The notes under the pieces are model-generated. The model did no database searches. It was not told the DNA's origin and saw only the letters and a program-made list of their open reading frames with translations. Of a stretch of 64,000 nt of DNA, positions 46,669 to 56,253 are shown in pieces (the first letter of the stretch is position 1; each line of letters starts with the position of its first letter). The stretch comes from Calidifontibacillus oryziterrae. GTDB lineage: Bacteria; Bacillota; Bacilli; Bacillales; Bacillaceae_J. Location: NCBI RefSeq assembly GCF_000331575.1, contig NZ_KB223527.1, positions 593,842 through 657,841 of the forward strand, in the 5' to 3' direction. Position numbers and translations under genes: made by a program.

Positions 46669-47646
46669 TTAACAGGCGAAAAATTTCCAAACATCATTTG
46701 CTTTATCTATTGCAATTAAGTTTCTTTCTTCAAGTAAATCTAATTGACCTACAGCTACTGAAAGCGTTAAGCCTAGTTCTTTTTTATATAGTGTAGGATA
46801 TAGTAGCTCGCTAATTTCAAATGCAGTTAATGGCTTTTCTTTTAACCATTCATATACACGACTCATTCGTTCCTCTTGTTTCTGCATCCGCATATCGATC
46901 AATGCATGACAATTTTCCACGTTTCTTCCATGTCCAGCTAACACCAGATTTATATCTAATTGCAAGCATTTTCGCAAAGATTCATGATATTGAAGTAATG
47001 CTTTCGCTCTTTCCGATTCACCAGGATATGGCGGCTCCACAAGAGGATTCGAGGAAACATGTTCGATAATTAAATCTCCAGCCATCATTAACCCGTCCTT
47101 TTCTCGATAAAGAGCGATATGACTACCCGCATGACCTGGAGTTTCAAGTATTTTCCAATCTTCTAACCCTCGGAGTAGATCACCATCATGTACTTCATGG
47201 GAAATCACACGATTATCACAAGCATAGGAAAGAGTTGCTTTCATACTTTCAATCACCGGCAAATGCATCCAGTCTTCAACGCCTAGGCGCTTAAAATATG
47301 TCATAAAAAAATCATCATGCAGCTTGATAAAATCCTCACTTTTGTTTAACCAAGGATTATTTTTCGGGTGACCTACTACAGTTAAATTCTCTGGCATAAA
47401 TTGTAATAATCCAACATGATCAGGATGGTGATGTGTTAACACGACTTGTTCAATATCCTCAGGTTTTAGATTGATTTGTTTAAGTGATTCGCAAAAAACA
47501 GCCCAAGCTTCTTTAGTTTTTGGACCCATATCTACTAATGTTACTACATCGCCCTTGATTAAATACACGTTAATTGGTCCAACTGAAAACGGTGTAGGTA
47601 ATACGATTTGATAAACACCGTTTATTTCATTGATTTGTATATCCAC
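46669..47646 (-). CDS. yqjP: Metallo-beta-lactamase-fold hydrolase, YqjP-like
   Basis: A cytoplasmic MBL-fold protein. Zinc motif THHHPDHVG (about residues 71-79), further ligands in PGHAGSHI and GDLIIEH, and a C-terminal winged-helix-like domain (PLTAFEISELLYPTLYKK). Length 325. Start is GTG after GGGAGATATAG. Divergent from proI, in the same arrangement as B. subtilis yqjP-yqjO. Reaction unknown; hydrolysis of a thioester or lactone is common in the fold. Confidence 0.88.
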   Translation of the reverse strand: MDIQINEINGVYQIVLPTPFSVGPINVYLIKGDVVTLVDMGPKTKEAWAVFCESLKQINLKPEDIEQVVLTHHHPDHVGLLQFMPENLTVVGHPKNNPWLNKSEDFIKLHDDFFMTYFKRLGVEDWMHLPVIESMKATLSYACDNRVISHEVHDGDLLRGLEDWKILETPGHAGSHIALYREKDGLMMAGDLIIEHVSSNPLVEPPYPGESERAKALLQYHESLRKCLQLDINLVLAGHGRNVENCHALIDMRMQKQEERMSRVYEWLKEKPLTAFEISELLYPTLYKKELGLTLSVAVGQLDLLEERNLIAIDKANDVWKFFAC

Positions 47647-47727
47647 CTATATCTCCCTTTCTATCTACCACTATCCACTCGTTACTATTTTATCATTATA
47701 AAGTTATTTTTTACTAAAAAAAAACTA

Positions 47728-47757
47728 TTGACATTATAAACTAAAAGCGCGCATAAT
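47728..47757 (+). promoter_or_regulatory. Sigma-A promoter of the proI leader
   Basis: TTGACA, 18-bp spacer, CATAAT, about 65 bp before the conserved part of the T-box leader. Confidence 0.7.
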
Positions 47758-47819
47758 ATTTTAAATAAACAAAATATTTCATAAATTAATTCGGCGTTGA
47801 AAGGGATTAGTAAATATTG

Positions 47820-48035
47820 TTATTGCAAAAGAGAGTAAAGTCCACTGGCTGAAAGACTTTACTGCACCATGCATATTGAACCTACCCTGGAGCTATTAGG
47901 GAAACCTGATCGTATGCTCACGTTACAAGCAGCAAGAGGACATCAATAGTTTGTTTTACGATTGATGTCAATAAAGGTGGTACCGCGGATCAAGACCTTT
48001 CCGTCCTTTTTATGGACGGAAAGGTCTTTTTATTT
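47820..48035 (+). ncRNA. Proline T-box leader of proI
   Basis: Stem I GAGAG element at 47831, specifier loop GAA-CCT-ACC (CCT, proline, at 47881-47883), T-box AAAGGTGGTACCGCGG at 47973-47988, and a terminator AAGACCTTTCCGTCC / GGACGGAAAGGTCTT with a T tract. Uncharged tRNA-Pro should permit read-through. A 31-codon upstream extension of the proI frame is part of this leader, not protein. Confidence 0.95.
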
Positions 48036-48054
48036 TCATTTGGGGGGATTTAAA

Positions 48055-48900
48055 GTGTATAAAAATCTAACGTTTACATTTATTGGTGCAGGTTCTATGG
48101 CTGAAGCGATGGTATCTGGTATGTTGAATAGCACAATTTTTGTTGCAAAGCAATTAATTGTAACGAATCGTTCTAATACGGCGAAATTACAATTTTTTAA
48201 ACAAGAATATGGAGTTAATGTTACTCATGATCAAGCAGCTGCCTTGGAAAAAGCGGATGTCGTTATTTTAGCTATGAAACCAAAGGATGTCACAGCTGCC
48301 CTTGATGGCTTGAAGCCGTTCATAACTGAAAATCATCTACTCGTATCTGTAATTGCCGGTGTATCTACAACAAGTATTGAGGATTTACTAGGAATTAACA
48401 TCCCAATTATTCGTGCCATGCCGAATACATCTGCGGCAATCGGAGAATCGGCAACTGCAATATCAAGAGGTCAATACGCTATTGATCTACACCAAAAAAT
48501 TGCTGAAACATTATTTTTAACAATCGGAACAGTATCATTAGTTGATGAAACAGATCTTCACGCTGTAACAGGCCTATCAGGAAGCGGACCTGCCTATGTC
48601 TATTATTTAGTAGAAGCAATGGAAAAAGCTGCGTTGGAGCTAGGATTAAATCAAAAAGTTAGTAAAGAACTAATTTTACAAACAATAAAGGGCGCGGCCG
48701 AAATGTTAAAAGCTTCACCAAAGCATCCTTCTACATTACGAAAAGAAGTCATGAGTCCCGGCGGAACAACCGAGGCTGGCTTAAAAGTATTAGAGGAATA
48801 TCAATACCAGGAAGCGATGATCAATTGTATAAAACGTGCTGCTCATCGTTCTCATGAGATGGGTGCAGAAATCGAAAATATGATGATAAAACTAAGATAA
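48055..48900 (+). CDS. proI: Pyrroline-5-carboxylate reductase
   Basis: The last enzyme of proline synthesis. The NADPH fold FIGAGSMAEAMVSGML is at the N-terminus and the family signature SGSGPAYVYYLVEAMEKAA (about residues 178-196) and MSPGGTTEAGLKVLEE near the end are intact. Start is GTG at 48055 after GGGGGG; the open frame reaches 47962 through the T-box leader. Length 281. B. subtilis has several such enzymes; the T-box and the yqjO position point to ProI. Confidence 0.94.
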   Translation: MYKNLTFTFIGAGSMAEAMVSGMLNSTIFVAKQLIVTNRSNTAKLQFFKQEYGVNVTHDQAAALEKADVVILAMKPKDVTAALDGLKPFITENHLLVSVIAGVSTTSIEDLLGINIPIIRAMPNTSAAIGESATAISRGQYAIDLHQKIAETLFLTIGTVSLVDETDLHAVTGLSGSGPAYVYYLVEAMEKAALELGLNQKVSKELILQTIKGAAEMLKASPKHPSTLRKEVMSPGGTTEAGLKVLEEYQYQEAMINCIKRAAHRSHEMGAEIENMMIKLR

Positions 48901-49020
48901 TAGTGACATAGCTGGATTCATAGCCCTTCTATATGATATTTTAAAGAAAGGCTTAGTTGCTATATTTTGTTAGCTACTAACTAATCCTAAACTCATTATG
49001 TTATGAAAGGGGATAATATC

Positions 49021-50043
49021 ATGAATACGGCGCTCTTTTCAACTTTAACGATTAAAAATGTTACATTTAAAAACCGAATCGTAATGTCGCCAATGTGCAT
49101 GTACTCATCTTCTAATCAAGATGGCAAGGTCCAAAACTGGCATTTAACTCATTATGCAAGTCGGGCAGTTGGACAGATCGGACTTATTATAGTTGAAGCG
49201 ACGGCTGTTGAGCCACAAGGTAGAATTTCTAGTCACGATTTAGGGATTTGGGATGACGACCACATAGATGGATTGAGGAAAATAGTTGATCTCTGTCATG
49301 AGCATGGTGCAAAGGTTGGGATTCAACTCGCACATGCCGGAAGAAAAGCGAAACTAGAAGGGGAAATATTGGCTCCATCAGCAATTCCTTTTGAAGAAAA
49401 AATGAAAACTCCAAAAGAGATGAGCGAAGCAGAAATAACTGAAACCATTGCCGCTTTTCAAGCCGGAGCTCGCCGAGCAAAAGAAGCAGGATTTGATGTG
49501 GTTGAAATCCACGCTGCACACGGTTACTTAATTAATGAATTTCTTTCACCTTTAACGAATAAAAGGAGCGATCAGTTTGGTGGCAACGCCGAAAATCGTT
49601 TTCGCTTTTTACGTGAAGTGATCCGAGCAGTTATGACCGAGTGGGATGGTCCATTATTTGTTAGAATATCAGCGAGTGATCATCATCCTGAAGGGCTATC
49701 AATTCATGATTACGTAAACTATGCTAAAGAATTAAAAATCCTAGGTGTTGATTTAATTGATTGCAGCTCTGGATCTGTAGTCCCTGTTAATATCGATGTC
49801 TACCCTGGGTACCAAGTAAAATTTGCTGATCGAATTAAAAATGAGGCTCATATATTAACCGGTGCAGTAGGCTTATTAACATCAGGTCTACAAGCAGAGG
49901 AAATCTTAAGAAATAATCGAGCGGATTTGATATTTATCGGGAGAGAATTGCTGCGAAATCCTTATTGGGCATTTCATGCCGCTTGCCAATTAAATACAAA
50001 GATTGAAACTCCGAAACAATATGAACGGGGTTGGAATTTTTAA
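49021..50043 (+). CDS. namA: NADPH dehydrogenase, old yellow enzyme (YqjM)
   Basis: An FMN enzyme reducing activated double bonds in enones, nitro compounds and similar electrophiles. YqjM-class marks are all present: SPMCMYSS with the redox-tuning Cys, IHAAHGYL with the substrate-binding His pair, and the C-terminal arginine in YERGWNF that reaches the neighbouring subunit. ATG at 49021 after GAAAGGGGATAATATC. 340 residues. Monocistronic with a terminator. Expression on electrophile stress is known for B. subtilis, not shown here. Confidence 0.95.
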   Translation: MNTALFSTLTIKNVTFKNRIVMSPMCMYSSSNQDGKVQNWHLTHYASRAVGQIGLIIVEATAVEPQGRISSHDLGIWDDDHIDGLRKIVDLCHEHGAKVGIQLAHAGRKAKLEGEILAPSAIPFEEKMKTPKEMSEAEITETIAAFQAGARRAKEAGFDVVEIHAAHGYLINEFLSPLTNKRSDQFGGNAENRFRFLREVIRAVMTEWDGPLFVRISASDHHPEGLSIHDYVNYAKELKILGVDLIDCSSGSVVPVNIDVYPGYQVKFADRIKNEAHILTGAVGLLTSGLQAEEILRNNRADLIFIGRELLRNPYWAFHAACQLNTKIETPKQYERGWNF

Positions 50044-50045
50044 AA

Positions 50046-50071
50046 GATAGGTTTAGCAACCTATCTTTTAT
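50046..50071 (+). terminator. Terminator of namA
   Basis: AGATAGGTT and AACCTATCT arms with a short loop, then TTTATTTTTT. Confidence 0.88.
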
Positions 50072-50304
50072 TTTTTGCTTAAGTTTGTCCATGCTGTTAT
50101 AACACAACAAACTGTCTGTTATATAATTATCAACAGGTAAAAAAACAAGTGATTATAAGGATTTTATCACACTTTTTCAGATGTGTATTAATGTTTTTTT
50201 GAAAAATATTTAACATTTAACTTGGCTTTATGTATAATAGGATATATAATCTAGAAAACAATCATTTTTTTTTAAAAATTAGATTGCTAGGGGTGATTTA
50301 AAAA
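50072..50304. other. Regulatory spacer upstream of the oxidoreductase genes
   Basis: AT-rich region with two dyads: CTGTT..AACAG at 50116-50136 and GTGAT..ATCAC at 50149-50170, upstream of a sigma-A promoter. The second has the outer bases of an FNR-like site but wrong spacing. Confidence 0.4.
50210..50238 (+). promoter_or_regulatory. Sigma-A promoter of the oxidoreductase operon
   Basis: TTAACA, 17-bp spacer, TATAAT; 66 bp before the first start codon. Confidence 0.85.
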
Positions 50305-51318
50305 ATGTCAATTTTACCAAAGAAGAATAGTTTAGGATTTTATGGTATTAGATTAGAGTCAATCGGTGGACTTGGAGCTAACTTGGCTGGAAAAATGCTT
50401 GCTGAAGCGGGCGTGTTAGGCTTAGGCTTAAACGGCTCTAACTTTTCATCCTATGGCTCTGAAAAGAAAGGATCACCTGTAAAAAGCTTTATCCGCTTTT
50501 GTGATCCAGATACTGAAATTCGCGTCCACAGCCCGATTATGAGACCGCATGTTGTTGGTGTTTTCCATGAAGCACTTTATAAAACGGTTGATGTTGTAAG
50601 CGGTTTACCAGCGGACGGAATTGTATTAGTAAACACTACTCGTGATTTTGATGAAGTAAAAGAAGATCTTCAGCTAGAATACGGCACGCTAGCAATTGTC
50701 GATGCACTTGGAATTGCTGTTGAGGAAAAAACAAAGGTCAATACTGCTATGCTCGGTGCGTTGTTCCGTATTTGTGATTTCCTCGATCCGGAAGCGATGA
50801 AACAAGTAATTCGAAAAACTTTTGAAAAGAAATACCCTCACCTTGTTGAAGCAAACATTCGTACGTTTGACCGAGGTTATAATAGTGTTCAATTTAAGGA
50901 ATATAAAGTTCCTGAAGGTGCAGAAGGTAAAACTTTTAAACTTCCAGAACCACAGCTAGGTTACGAGACTCAAGAAATGGGTGGAATTATTACCGCTCAA
51001 GCAAATAGCATAACGAAAGATTTAAGCGGTTCTCGCCAAGGTTTTATCCCAAATTTGGAAATTGAAAAATGTATTAACTGCGCTCAATGCGACACCGTTT
51101 GCCCAGATTTCTGCTTTATTTGGGAAAAACGTAAAGATAAACGCGGTAGAGACCAAATGTTTTTAGAAGGAATTGATTATCAATATTGTAAAGGTTGTTT
51201 GAAATGTGTGGAGGTTTGTCCTACAGAAGCGTTAACTGATATTCGTGAAACAATTGGATTTGCTGAAAGTAATCGAGTGGCCCGTAATTTCCCAAGAGTA
51301 TCTGGAGGAGTGATGTAA
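50305..51318 (+). CDS. 2-oxoacid:ferredoxin oxidoreductase, gamma plus ferredoxin-like delta fusion
   Basis: The first 190 residues are the gamma domain (GIRLESIGGLGANLAGKMLAE). Residues about 250-310 carry two [4Fe-4S] clusters, CINCAQCDTVCPDFC and CKGCLKCVEVCP, as in delta subunits. Start ATG after AGGGGTGATTTAAAA. The stop is one base before the GTG of the alpha-beta gene. Together they would oxidise pyruvate (or another 2-oxoacid) and reduce ferredoxin, or run in reverse. The substrate cannot be read from the sequence. Confidence 0.92.
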   Translation: MSILPKKNSLGFYGIRLESIGGLGANLAGKMLAEAGVLGLGLNGSNFSSYGSEKKGSPVKSFIRFCDPDTEIRVHSPIMRPHVVGVFHEALYKTVDVVSGLPADGIVLVNTTRDFDEVKEDLQLEYGTLAIVDALGIAVEEKTKVNTAMLGALFRICDFLDPEAMKQVIRKTFEKKYPHLVEANIRTFDRGYNSVQFKEYKVPEGAEGKTFKLPEPQLGYETQEMGGIITAQANSITKDLSGSRQGFIPNLEIEKCINCAQCDTVCPDFCFIWEKRKDKRGRDQMFLEGIDYQYCKGCLKCVEVCPTEALTDIRETIGFAESNRVARNFPRVSGGVM

Positions 51319-51319
51319 G

Positions 51320-53614
51320 GTGTCAATTTCTGAAGAAAATCTAAAAACTACTAGTAAGATTGAACAGACGGTTACATTTGAATCAGGTAATGAAATGGCT
51401 GCTATGGCTGCGGCACAAATTAACTACCACATTATGGGATACTTCCCAATTACACCATCAACAGAGGTGGCTCAATTTTTAGATCAAATGAAGGCTCGCG
51501 GCGAGCATGATATCAAATTAATTGCTGCAGATGGTGAACATGGATCAGCCGGTATTTGTTATGGTGCTGCTGTAGCTGGAGCTCGCGTCTTTAATGCAAC
51601 TAGTGCAAACGGCTTTATGTACATGCTTGAACAGCTTCCAGTTCAATCTGGAACACGTTTCCCGATGGTTATGAATCTAGCAACACGTTCCGTTAGTGGA
51701 CCATTAGATATTCGCGGTGACCATTCAGACCTTTACTTTGGTTTAAATATCGGCTGGGTCATTTTAACTGCCCGTACACCACAAGCTGTTTATGATATGA
51801 ACATTATGGCCCTAAAAATCGCTGAACACTCTGATGTACGTTTGCCTGTTATAGTTGCCTATGACGGCTTCTTTACATCTCATCAAAAGCGTAAAGTTCA
51901 ACATTTTACTGATCGAAAGATCGTGCAACAATTTGTTGGTGAACGGAAAACAGACTACCCTACTGCAATTGATCCAACAAAACCGGTGACAATTGGTGCC
52001 CACATGTTAGGTGATGATTTAATTAACAATCATTATCAGCAATCAAACGCCCTCTATAATGCTTATGATGTATATAAGAAAGTAGCGGAGGAGTATGAAG
52101 CTATTTCTGGTCGAAAATACAATGTATTAGACACATATATGATGGAAGATGCAGAAGTAGCATTATTCCTATTAAATTCAGCGGCAGAAACTGCTAAGGA
52201 TGCAGTTGATACATTACGGGCTAAGGGCATTAAAGCTGGGGTTATTAGTCCAAACATTATTCGTCCATTCCCAACAGCTGACATTCGTAATGCCCTTAAA
52301 AATGTGAAGGCTTTGCTTGTTGGTGAACGTGCTGATTCTTACGGCGCAAATGGACCTAATTTAACTCATGAAATAAAGTCTGCTCTTCAAGATGATAAAG
52401 ATAACAAAACAATCGTCTTAAGTCGGGTATTCGGTCTCGGTGGAAAAGACTTCTTTGATGAAGAAGCATTACAGATGTTCCAGCTTGCAATTGACGCGAT
52501 GGAAAAAGGCTATGCTGAAAAGCCGTTTGACTACTTTGGGGTAGTACCTGGTGATCCGAAATCCAAATTGAAGCCAGTTATAGAACCGATGCACGGCAGT
52601 GCATTTAAATCAGGATTAATTGAAGTAACACCTGATCCAAAGACAAATAAAGTAAACGTTAAAGTTCCGCCATTACGCCAATTAACAGACAAACCTAAGC
52701 GTTTAGGTTCTGGTCATGGTGCTTGCCCAGGTTGTGGAATTTTCCCAGGGCTAGAGTTATTCTTTAAAGGAATTGAAGGTGATGTTGTAACATTGTTCCA
52801 TACTGGATGTGGATACGTTGTTTCAACTGGTTATCCTTATACATCACATAAGCAAACAATGATTCATAATTTATTCCAAAATGGACCTGCAACATTATCT
52901 GGTACTGTGGAAGCTTTTTATGAAATGCGTCGTCGTGGTGAAGTTGAATTTGCAGATGATGTTACGTTTGTAATGATCACTGGTGATGGTGGAATGGACA
53001 TTGGTATGGGCTCTGCCATTGGTACTGCAAACCGTAATCACAAGCTTATCATTCTTGAATATGATAACGAAGGTTATATGAATACTGGTTCCCAAATGTC
53101 ATATTCAACTCCACTTGGCCATATGACAAGTACGACTAATGTAGGGAAAAACCAAAAAGGTAAAGCATTCCACCATAAAGATACAGCACAAATTATGGCT
53201 GCAACAAACATTCCTTATGTCTTTACTGGAACTGAGGCATTTCCACAGGACTTAGTGAAAAAAGCAGCTAAAGCACAATGGTATGCACAAAATGAAGGAA
53301 TGGCATATGGAAAAATATTAATCACTTGCCCGTTAAACTGGAAATCAGAAGATCGTTTTGGTGCAACTATTATGGAAGCAGCAGTAAATTGTAACTTCTT
53401 CCCTCTATATGAGGTTGAACGTGGTGAAACAACGATCACATATAACCCAGAGGAAAAGAAATCTAAGGTTGAACTTACTGAATGGTTAAAATATATGGGC
53501 AAAACAAAGCATTTGTTAAAAGAAGAAAATGCCGAAATGCTCCGTGAGTTCGAACAAGAAATTGAGCGTCGTTGGCAACGGTTAAAATCAAAACACGAAA
53601 ATCCTTATTTGTAA
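51320..53614 (+). CDS. 2-oxoacid:ferredoxin oxidoreductase, alpha-beta fusion
   Basis: Residues about 20-400 match the alpha subunit (GYFPITPSTEVAQFLDQ, DGEHGSAGICYGAAVAGARV, TSANGFMYMLEQLP, VISPNIIRPFP). Residues about 450-740 are the TPP-binding beta subunit (GHGACPGCGIFPGLELF, TGCGYVVSTGYPYT, GDGGMDIGMGSAIG with the TPP motif ending in N, EYDNEGYMNTGSQMS). Start is GTG following GTATCTGGAGGAGTGATGTAAG. The Tyr-Met-Asn-Thr-Gly-x-Gln pattern is typical of PFOR. Two genes replace the usual four subunits. Not part of the B. subtilis gene set here. Confidence 0.92.
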   Translation: MSISEENLKTTSKIEQTVTFESGNEMAAMAAAQINYHIMGYFPITPSTEVAQFLDQMKARGEHDIKLIAADGEHGSAGICYGAAVAGARVFNATSANGFMYMLEQLPVQSGTRFPMVMNLATRSVSGPLDIRGDHSDLYFGLNIGWVILTARTPQAVYDMNIMALKIAEHSDVRLPVIVAYDGFFTSHQKRKVQHFTDRKIVQQFVGERKTDYPTAIDPTKPVTIGAHMLGDDLINNHYQQSNALYNAYDVYKKVAEEYEAISGRKYNVLDTYMMEDAEVALFLLNSAAETAKDAVDTLRAKGIKAGVISPNIIRPFPTADIRNALKNVKALLVGERADSYGANGPNLTHEIKSALQDDKDNKTIVLSRVFGLGGKDFFDEEALQMFQLAIDAMEKGYAEKPFDYFGVVPGDPKSKLKPVIEPMHGSAFKSGLIEVTPDPKTNKVNVKVPPLRQLTDKPKRLGSGHGACPGCGIFPGLELFFKGIEGDVVTLFHTGCGYVVSTGYPYTSHKQTMIHNLFQNGPATLSGTVEAFYEMRRRGEVEFADDVTFVMITGDGGMDIGMGSAIGTANRNHKLIILEYDNEGYMNTGSQMSYSTPLGHMTSTTNVGKNQKGKAFHHKDTAQIMAATNIPYVFTGTEAFPQDLVKKAAKAQWYAQNEGMAYGKILITCPLNWKSEDRFGATIMEAAVNCNFFPLYEVERGETTITYNPEEKKSKVELTEWLKYMGKTKHLLKEENAEMLREFEQEIERRWQRLKSKHENPYL

Positions 53615-53644
53615 GGAAAAAGGCGCAGACGCCTAATGACTGCA

Positions 53645-53678
53645 AAAGAGCGTTTCACGTTTAAGTGAGACGCTCTTT
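53645..53678. terminator. Bidirectional terminator between the oxidoreductase and rnz
   Basis: AAAGAGCGTTTCAC and GTGAGACGCTCTTT with a six-base loop; convergent genes on both sides. Confidence 0.92.
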
Positions 53679-54602
53679 CTACCTTCTAGTTAATGTATAT
53701 CGCCAGAAGTCATTGGCGATTGAAACATCTTCGAAAACCTTCTTAGCTTCAGCTTCCAATTGATGAATATCTTGACCTTGGTAACGTGAGCTTATATGTG
53801 TTAAGATAAGCTTTTTTGCATTTGCATTCTTAGCAACTTGTGCTGCTTGAACTGTTGTCGAATGAAAATAATTATACGCAATTGTTTCGTCTTCATACGC
53901 AAACGTTGCTTCATGGACAAGTAAATCAACGTCACAAGCTAATTCAATTGCTTTTTCAGTGTAGCGTGTATCACCTAGTATCGCAAGTCTTCTACCTGGT
54001 TTGTCTTCTCCTACGAAATCATCACCATTGACGACTGTTCCATCTTTTAAAGTTATTGTTTCGCCATTTTTTAATTGTTGATAAATCGGCCCAGGAGATA
54101 TGCCAAGCTCTGTTAATTTTTCAACTTGAAGTGCACCTTTTATATCTTTTTCAATTAATCGGTATCCAAAACTTATAATGCCGTGCTCTAATCTGCCTGC
54201 TTCGACGATAAACTGATCGTCCTCAAACACAATCCCCTCTTCTATTTCAGCGATTTCAAGTGGATATTTCAAATGAGTTGAACTTATTTTTAACGACACG
54301 TCAACAAATTCCTTAATTCCCTTCGGACCATATATCGTTAATAATGATTCACCATCTTGAAAAGAACGGCTGCCAAGCAAACCGGGTAATCCAAAAATAT
54401 GATCACCATGGAGATGTGTGATAAAAATCTTCTCAATTTTTCGTGGCCTTATTGATGTATGTAAAATTTGATGCTGAGTCGCCTCTCCACAATCGAACAA
54501 CCAAGTTGTTCCGCGTTCCTGCGACAGATCAAGTGCTATCGCCGTTACATTCCGATGCTTTGCAGGAACACCTGCACCTGTACCTAGAAATATTAACTCC
54601 AA
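53679..54602 (-). CDS. rnz: Ribonuclease Z
   Basis: Cuts the 3' trailer of tRNA precursors that lack CCA. MBL-fold motif [18 protein letters not shown] (about residues 62-79), [19 protein letters not shown] and HEATFAYED with HSTT, then [11 protein letters not shown] near the end. Start is a TTG at 54602 (reading [15 protein letters not shown]) after AAAGGATGATC; this gives 307 residues as in B. subtilis. The ATG at 54662 lies in the tandem repeat that follows dinB and lacks support. Confidence 0.95.
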   Translation of the reverse strand: MELIFLGTGAGVPAKHRNVTAIALDLSQERGTTWLFDCGEATQHQILHTSIRPRKIEKIFITHLHGDHIFGLPGLLGSRSFQDGESLLTIYGPKGIKEFVDVSLKISSTHLKYPLEIAEIEEGIVFEDDQFIVEAGRLEHGIISFGYRLIEKDIKGALQVEKLTELGISPGPIYQQLKNGETITLKDGTVVNGDDFVGEDKPGRRLAILGDTRYTEKAIELACDVDLLVHEATFAYEDETIAYNYFHSTTVQAAQVAKNANAKKLILTHISSRYQGQDIHQLEAEAKKVFEDVSIANDFWRYTLTRR

Positions 54603-54615
54603 TGTTTGATCATCC

Positions 54616-54735
54616 TTTCCATACTTAGTCTTACTTTCCGAATTTATACTCCTTCTTTCCATACTTAGTCTTTCTTTCCGAACTTATAGTGTTTCTTTTC
54701 GTACTCAGTCTTTCTTTCCGAACTTATAGTCGCGT
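54616..54735. repeat. Three 40-bp tandem repeats spanning the dinB stop and the dinB-rnz gap
   Basis: Units begin at 54616, 54656 and 54696 (landmarks CTTAGTCTTTCTTTCCGAAC and TTATAGT on the plus strand). The unit closest to dinB encodes its last residues Y-K-F-G-K-K-D and the TGA; the other two repeat the same bases without being translated. Confidence 0.93.
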
Positions 54736-55988
54736 AAAAAGTCTTTTTGAAAGCTTGTAGTCGGTTCTATAGCTTCATCCGCGATATGTTTTTTGCTGGT
54801 AGACTTCGTAACGCCTTTTGCAATTATATGATCACCAAACTTATCCCTTAGCTTTTCTATGGTTGAAACTAAAGGTTCATCTCTAACATCACCCTCATAT
54901 GTAAACAAATTTAATTGTTTCGTCGAGTCGTGCTTTTCTTCCAAATCTTGTGCAGTAATTCCTAATAAACGAATAGGTTGTTCATTCCAATGCTTTACAA
55001 ATAATTGCCAGGCTGCTTTTAAAAGATCATCCTTCGTAAAAATTGCACTTTTTAGCTTCCGACTTCGAGTAACCGTTAGACGGTTATAATAGCGAATTGT
55101 TATTTGAACATTCCAAGTCACCATTTGCTGACGCCGCATCCTTTTTTCAACAGACTCCGCAAGTCGCTCCAAAACGCTTTTTATTTCTTGTTCATCCGTT
55201 GTATCCTCTGGCAACGTAGTCGAGTTCCCAATACTTTTGAAATCTGATACTGCATCTGGATCAACAGGACGCGGATCTATCCCATTCGCCCGTTCCTTTA
55301 AGCGTATACCATTGATCCCTAATAGCTGTTTAAGCTGGTATTCATCAGCTTTCGCTAGCTCACCGATTGTGATAATTCCAATTTGATTTAATTTTTCTGC
55401 GGTCCGTTTACCAATGCCATGCATGTTTTCAACCTTTAAAGGCCATAGTATATCGGGCACATCACGTTTTCGTAAAATTGTGATCCCCAACGGTTTTTTC
55501 ATGTCTGAAGCCGTCTTTGCCAAAAATTTATTGGGGGCTATTCCAATACTACATGGGAGATCGAGTTCCGCTAGGATTTGTGTTTGAATTTTTTCAGCTA
55601 TTTCAATTGGTGTTCCTAACGCTTTACTATCCGTTATATCCATATAACCTTCATCAATTGAAACAGGCTGGACCAAGGTACTATATTGTGCCAAAATTTG
55701 AAACATTGCTAATGAAGCTTTCCGATACTTTGCAAAATCCGGTCGCATGACAATGATCTCAGGACATAACCTTTTTGCTTCCCATAGCGGCATCGTTGTT
55801 TTGACACCTTTCGCCCTTGCCTCATAGCTACAAGTGACGATAATTCCACGCCGTTCTTCAGGATTTCCGGCTATCGCTAACGGTTTTCCTTTTAGCTCAG
55901 GATTATATGCCATTTCTACTGACGCATAGAAGCTATTCATATCAACGTGTAGTATTACGCGGCCTTTTTTAGGATATTGATTAGACAT
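54705..55988 (-). CDS. dinB: DNA polymerase IV (DinB, PolY1)
   Basis: An error-prone Y-family polymerase for damage bypass. VDMNSFYASVEM (catalytic Asp), SIDEGYMDIT (Asp-Glu), and GIGKRTAEKLNQIGI helix-hairpin-helix are present, with a beta-clamp motif QLNLF near residue 363. Start at 55988 (MSNQYPKKGRV) after GGAAGTGATAGTGTC; the frame extends 31 codons upstream without a ribosome site. Length 427 is slightly above B. subtilis YqjH. The tail beyond QLNLF is Lys-rich and ends inside a 40-bp tandem repeat. No LexA box seen. Confidence 0.94.
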   Translation of the reverse strand: MSNQYPKKGRVILHVDMNSFYASVEMAYNPELKGKPLAIAGNPEERRGIIVTCSYEARAKGVKTTMPLWEAKRLCPEIIVMRPDFAKYRKASLAMFQILAQYSTLVQPVSIDEGYMDITDSKALGTPIEIAEKIQTQILAELDLPCSIGIAPNKFLAKTASDMKKPLGITILRKRDVPDILWPLKVENMHGIGKRTAEKLNQIGIITIGELAKADEYQLKQLLGINGIRLKERANGIDPRPVDPDAVSDFKSIGNSTTLPEDTTDEQEIKSVLERLAESVEKRMRRQQMVTWNVQITIRYYNRLTVTRSRKLKSAIFTKDDLLKAAWQLFVKHWNEQPIRLLGITAQDLEEKHDSTKQLNLFTYEGDVRDEPLVSTIEKLRDKFGDHIIAKGVTKSTSKKHIADEAIEPTTSFQKDFLRDYKFGKKD

Positions 55989-56084
55989 GACACTATCACT
56001 TCCGTAATTTAGAAAACTTACCCAATTATGGATTGTATCCACTTTTAAAGTTTTGCTCTTCTTTAATATAGCTTTTTTCATTAT

Positions 56085-56253
56085 ATAATGAAAGGGACTC
56101 CATTATGGGGCGACGCATCAGCAGTAATAGTTGAAGTCCAACGTCGTTTTAAATTACATAATGAAAGGGACTCCATTATGGGGCGACGCCCAAAAGTAGA
56201 TTATCACTCTAATTTCCGGGGCGCAGTACATAAAAGTCCCTTTCGCTCATTAT
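56085..56253. repeat. Paired direct repeats with an inverted arm upstream of dinB
   Basis: ATAATGAAAGGGACTCCATT..GGGGCGACGC occurs at 56085-56116 and 56158-56189; the inverse AAAAGTCCCTTTCGCTCATTAT-like segment at 56232-56253 overlaps the stop of the tripeptidase-like gene. Looks like a small mobile or slipped repeat; no coding sense. Confidence 0.75.

Noticed and set aside
47962..48054. A 31-residue extension of ProI
   Set aside because: These codons are the T-box antiterminator and terminator, not protein.
50149..50170. FNR site before the oxidoreductase genes
   Set aside because: The GTGAT..ATCAC arms are too far apart for the FNR consensus.
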